The position numbers were made by a program, and so were the translations under genes. Shown piece after piece: positions 59,819 to 64,000 of a stretch of 64,000 nt of DNA. Location of the stretch: positions 345,370 through 409,369 of the forward strand of contig QPLR01000004.1 of the NCBI GenBank assembly GCA_003665935.1, read 5' to 3'. Source of the stretch: Halobellus sp. Atlit-31R (GTDB lineage: Archaea; Halobacteriota; Halobacteria; Halobacteriales; Haloferacaceae). The notes beneath the pieces are model-generated. The model saw only the letters and a list, made by a program, of their open reading frames with translations. It ran no database searches and was not told the DNA's origin. Every line of letters begins with the position of its first letter. The first letter of the stretch is position 1.

Positions 59819-60556
59819 ATGACGGAGTCTGCCGCCGACGAGAGCGACGCACCGACCGACGATCACGGCCGGGAACCAGATCCGACGGCCGACGCGTCGC
59901 CGTACGTCGGGAAGGGGCTCCTCGACGAGAATATGGGTCCGAGCTCCGCGATGGCGCACCTCTACCGGGGCGAACTGCACCGGATGAAGCTCTGGCGCGA
60001 GCGCCTCGACAAGACCACGAACTGGGCGGTCGTCGTGATCGCGGCGATCGTCACGTGGGCGTTCTCCAGTCCGGACAACCCGCACTACATCATCCTCATC
60101 GGCGTCGCGACGCTTTCGGTGTTCCTCGTTATCGAAGCTCGGCGCTATCGCGGCTACGACATCTGGCGGACCCGCGTTCGGACGCTCCAGGAGAACGTCT
60201 GGGCGTACGGACTCGATCCCGAGAGCGGGCTCGTCGACGAGGGGTGGCGCAAGCGGCTCGGAGAGGACTACCGGACGCCGACGCTGAAGATCAGCACCGA
60301 AGAGGCCATCGCCCACCGTCTGCGACGGGTGTATCTGCCGCTGTTTGCCGTGCTGCTTGCAGCGTGGTTCGTCCGCATCACGGCGTTCTCACCGAATTCG
60401 TGGATCGAGACCGCCGCGATCGGGATGATTCCCGGCGTCGTCGTCGTCGGAGTTGTCGCGCTGTTCTACGTGGGCGCAGTCCTCGTCGCGCTTCGGTCGC
60501 GGACCTGGCACGCGAAAGGCGAACTGCGGACCGAAGATCTGCGGAAGCGACGGTAG
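59819..60556 (+). CDS. DUF2270 family membrane protein
   Basis: 245 residues. An acidic N-terminal tail, then the family block AMAHLYRGELHRMKLWRERL, two hydrophobic segments (NWAVVVIAAIVTWAF; YIILIGVATLSVFLVIEA), a middle part with IWRTRVRTLQENVWA and PTLKISTEEAIAHRL, and a further two segments near the end. Family function unknown. No clear promoter near ATG 59819. Confidence 0.85.
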   Translation: MTESAADESDAPTDDHGREPDPTADASPYVGKGLLDENMGPSSAMAHLYRGELHRMKLWRERLDKTTNWAVVVIAAIVTWAFSSPDNPHYIILIGVATLSVFLVIEARRYRGYDIWRTRVRTLQENVWAYGLDPESGLVDEGWRKRLGEDYRTPTLKISTEEAIAHRLRRVYLPLFAVLLAAWFVRITAFSPNSWIETAAIGMIPGVVVVGVVALFYVGAVLVALRSRTWHAKGELRTEDLRKRR

Positions 60557-60758
60557 CGGGTCGACGCGCCCGTCACACGCGACCACCGAGCGGAGCGCCG
60601 TTTCGTGTCAGGAAAATCGATGATCGAGCGAGCTGTCGTACATCGGACAGGCGCCAGCCCGCAGCGTTCGGGACGCCGTTGCGAATCAGTCGCGGGACCG
60701 GAAGCGGCCGTGGGAGGCGTCGACCGCCTCCGCGGCCGTCCCGGAGTTCGTCACCGAG

Positions 60759-63349
<2,591 letters not shown>

Positions 63350-63595
63350 TCACTCCGTCTTGCGGACGTAGTGCTTGTAGACGTCGTCGCCTTCGACCTG
63401 GTCGAGCATCTCGACGCCGTCGGTGCCGTCGGCCCAGCCGTCGAGGTCGCTCATACTGCCGGGGTCTGTCGCGAGTACCTCCAGGACCTCACCCTCTGTG
63501 AGGTCGTCGACGGCGGACTTCGTCTGGACAACTGGCATTGGGCACGATGCACCTTTCACGTCGAGCGTCTCCGCGATGTCGAATTCTACACTCAT
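63350..63595 (-). CDS. TusA-family sulfur carrier
   Basis: 81 residues. The N-terminal signature TLDVKGASCPMPVV carries the CPxP active-site Cys (about 18) and the rest follows the TusA/SirA fold (EVLEVLATDPGSMSDLDGWA). TusA proteins pass persulfide sulfur in tRNA thiolation, molybdenum cofactor synthesis or sulfur oxidation. Divergent from a rhodanese-domain gene, a common pairing. Confidence 0.92.
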   Translation of the reverse strand: MSVEFDIAETLDVKGASCPMPVVQTKSAVDDLTEGEVLEVLATDPGSMSDLDGWADGTDGVEMLDQVEGDDVYKHYVRKTE

Positions 63596-63873
63596 TGGTT
63601 ATCTGCTCCGTGTGATGTATTGGAGCTACTCTACAATACTAGTTGCGCCATTATAAGAATAACGGTCGTCTATGCAGACGGTGATACGAAATCCACCCGC
63701 GCACAGCGGATCGCTCTTTCCGTACAGTGGATCGATCACCCCGCAAACTCCCACGCGTGGGCACGGGTGGGTGACACGTCCCGATCGCTACCTCGGCGAA
63801 CCGATATTGCGGAGTATTCGAATTACTATGCAAATGTTTTTGTATCATCGCCCGGTACAGAGGAGTGCACGAT

Positions 63874-64000
63874 ATGAACGCCGACGACCTTCCCACCCCC
63901 GACGCCGAAGCAGAAGCCATCTCGCCGGACGACCTCAAAGCCCAGATCGACGCCGGCGACGACGTCACCATTCTCGACGTTCGGATGCAGTCCGACTACG
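63874..64000 (+). CDS. Rhodanese-domain protein, 3' truncated by the window end
   Basis: 42 codons visible from ATG 63874. An acidic start (MNADDLPTPDAEAEA) leads into the first strand and helix of a rhodanese domain (ISPDDLKAQIDAGDDVTIL, then DVRMQSDY). The catalytic Cys is beyond the edge. It could be a stand-alone rhodanese or an MBL-rhodanese fusion; the divergent TusA gene supports a sulfur-transfer role. T-rich promoter sequence lies about 30 bases upstream. Confidence 0.75.
   Translation, partial: MNADDLPTPDAEAEAISPDDLKAQIDAGDDVTILDVRMQSDY

Overview
The window is about 64 kb of chromosomal-looking DNA from a halophilic euryarchaeon (class Halobacteria). The basis is high G+C, very acidic proteins, Tat-type (twin-Arg) and lipobox signal peptides on exported proteins, archaeal TATA boxes about 27 bases before start codons (many apparently leaderless genes), an archaeal eIF1A, a type IV pilin with the haloarchaeal N-terminus, and families largely restricted to haloarchaea. 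No rRNA, tRNA, transposase or CRISPR array was recognised. The first gene (P-type ATPase) and the last (rhodanese domain) run off the ends.

Layout. 1-3.6 kb: end of a Zn/Cd-type P1B ATPase, an MBL-fold hydrolase, and a Sco1-TlpA-CcdA thiol/cytochrome assembly operon. 3.7-16.4 kb: a galactoside-utilisation regulon. An eight-gene minus-strand operon carries a binding protein, two permeases, an ATPase, galactonate dehydratase DgoD, an SDR, a GH36 alpha-galactosidase and the GH42 beta-galactosidase BgaH. Facing it on the plus strand are an IclR regulator and a KDPGal-type aldolase. Together they import and hydrolyse alpha/beta-galactosides and degrade galactose by a DeLey-Doudoroff-type route; no KDGal kinase or lactonase is present here. 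16.4-24.3 kb: MFS exporter, membrane-linked HTH protein, subtilase, surface protein behind a possible leader ORF, GDT1-family transporter, DUF1684 protein, serine acetyltransferase. 24.3-31.4 kb: flavin reductase, M20 peptidase and a P-loop protein in overlapping order, then a CBS protein, YqeC and MobA (molybdenum/selenium cofactor maturation), a possible PD-(D/E)XK nuclease, and a maleylacetate-reductase-like dehydrogenase lacking expected metal ligands.

31.4-36.5 kb: HEAT protein, HTH/membrane pair, and a convergent set of small membrane proteins with a GCxxC motif around a DsbA-like thioredoxin, which may be an uncharacterised redox module. 36.5-42.6 kb: CDP-alcohol phosphotransferase, a Gfo/Idh-aldo/keto reductase fusion, glycosyltransferase, small membrane protein, pilin, eIF1A. 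42.6-52.8 kb: chemoreceptor, AIM24 protein, APC permease, aldo/keto reductase, MFS carrier, AMP phosphorylase, a tiny zinc-binding-type protein, and a Ca2+/Na+ exchanger-family protein.

52.8-56.3 kb: the most unusual part. A roughly 400-base gene-free tract holds about 20 TTCA-like cores on an exact 13-base grid, followed by a ParA-type ATPase and a small partner gene. This looks like a partition locus with its centromere. ASCH, small and zinc-ribbon proteins follow. 56.7-64 kb: an amidohydrolase-Rieske operon bracketed by inverted copies of one 15-mer, its likely IclR regulator, DUF2270 protein, KatG, TusA-like protein and the start of a rhodanese protein.

A recurring oddity is short tandem repeats of unrelated sequence sitting on or just after stop codons (16.4, 18.0, 30.0, 34.0, 54.6 kb), with in-frame repeats inside the M20 and subtilase genes.
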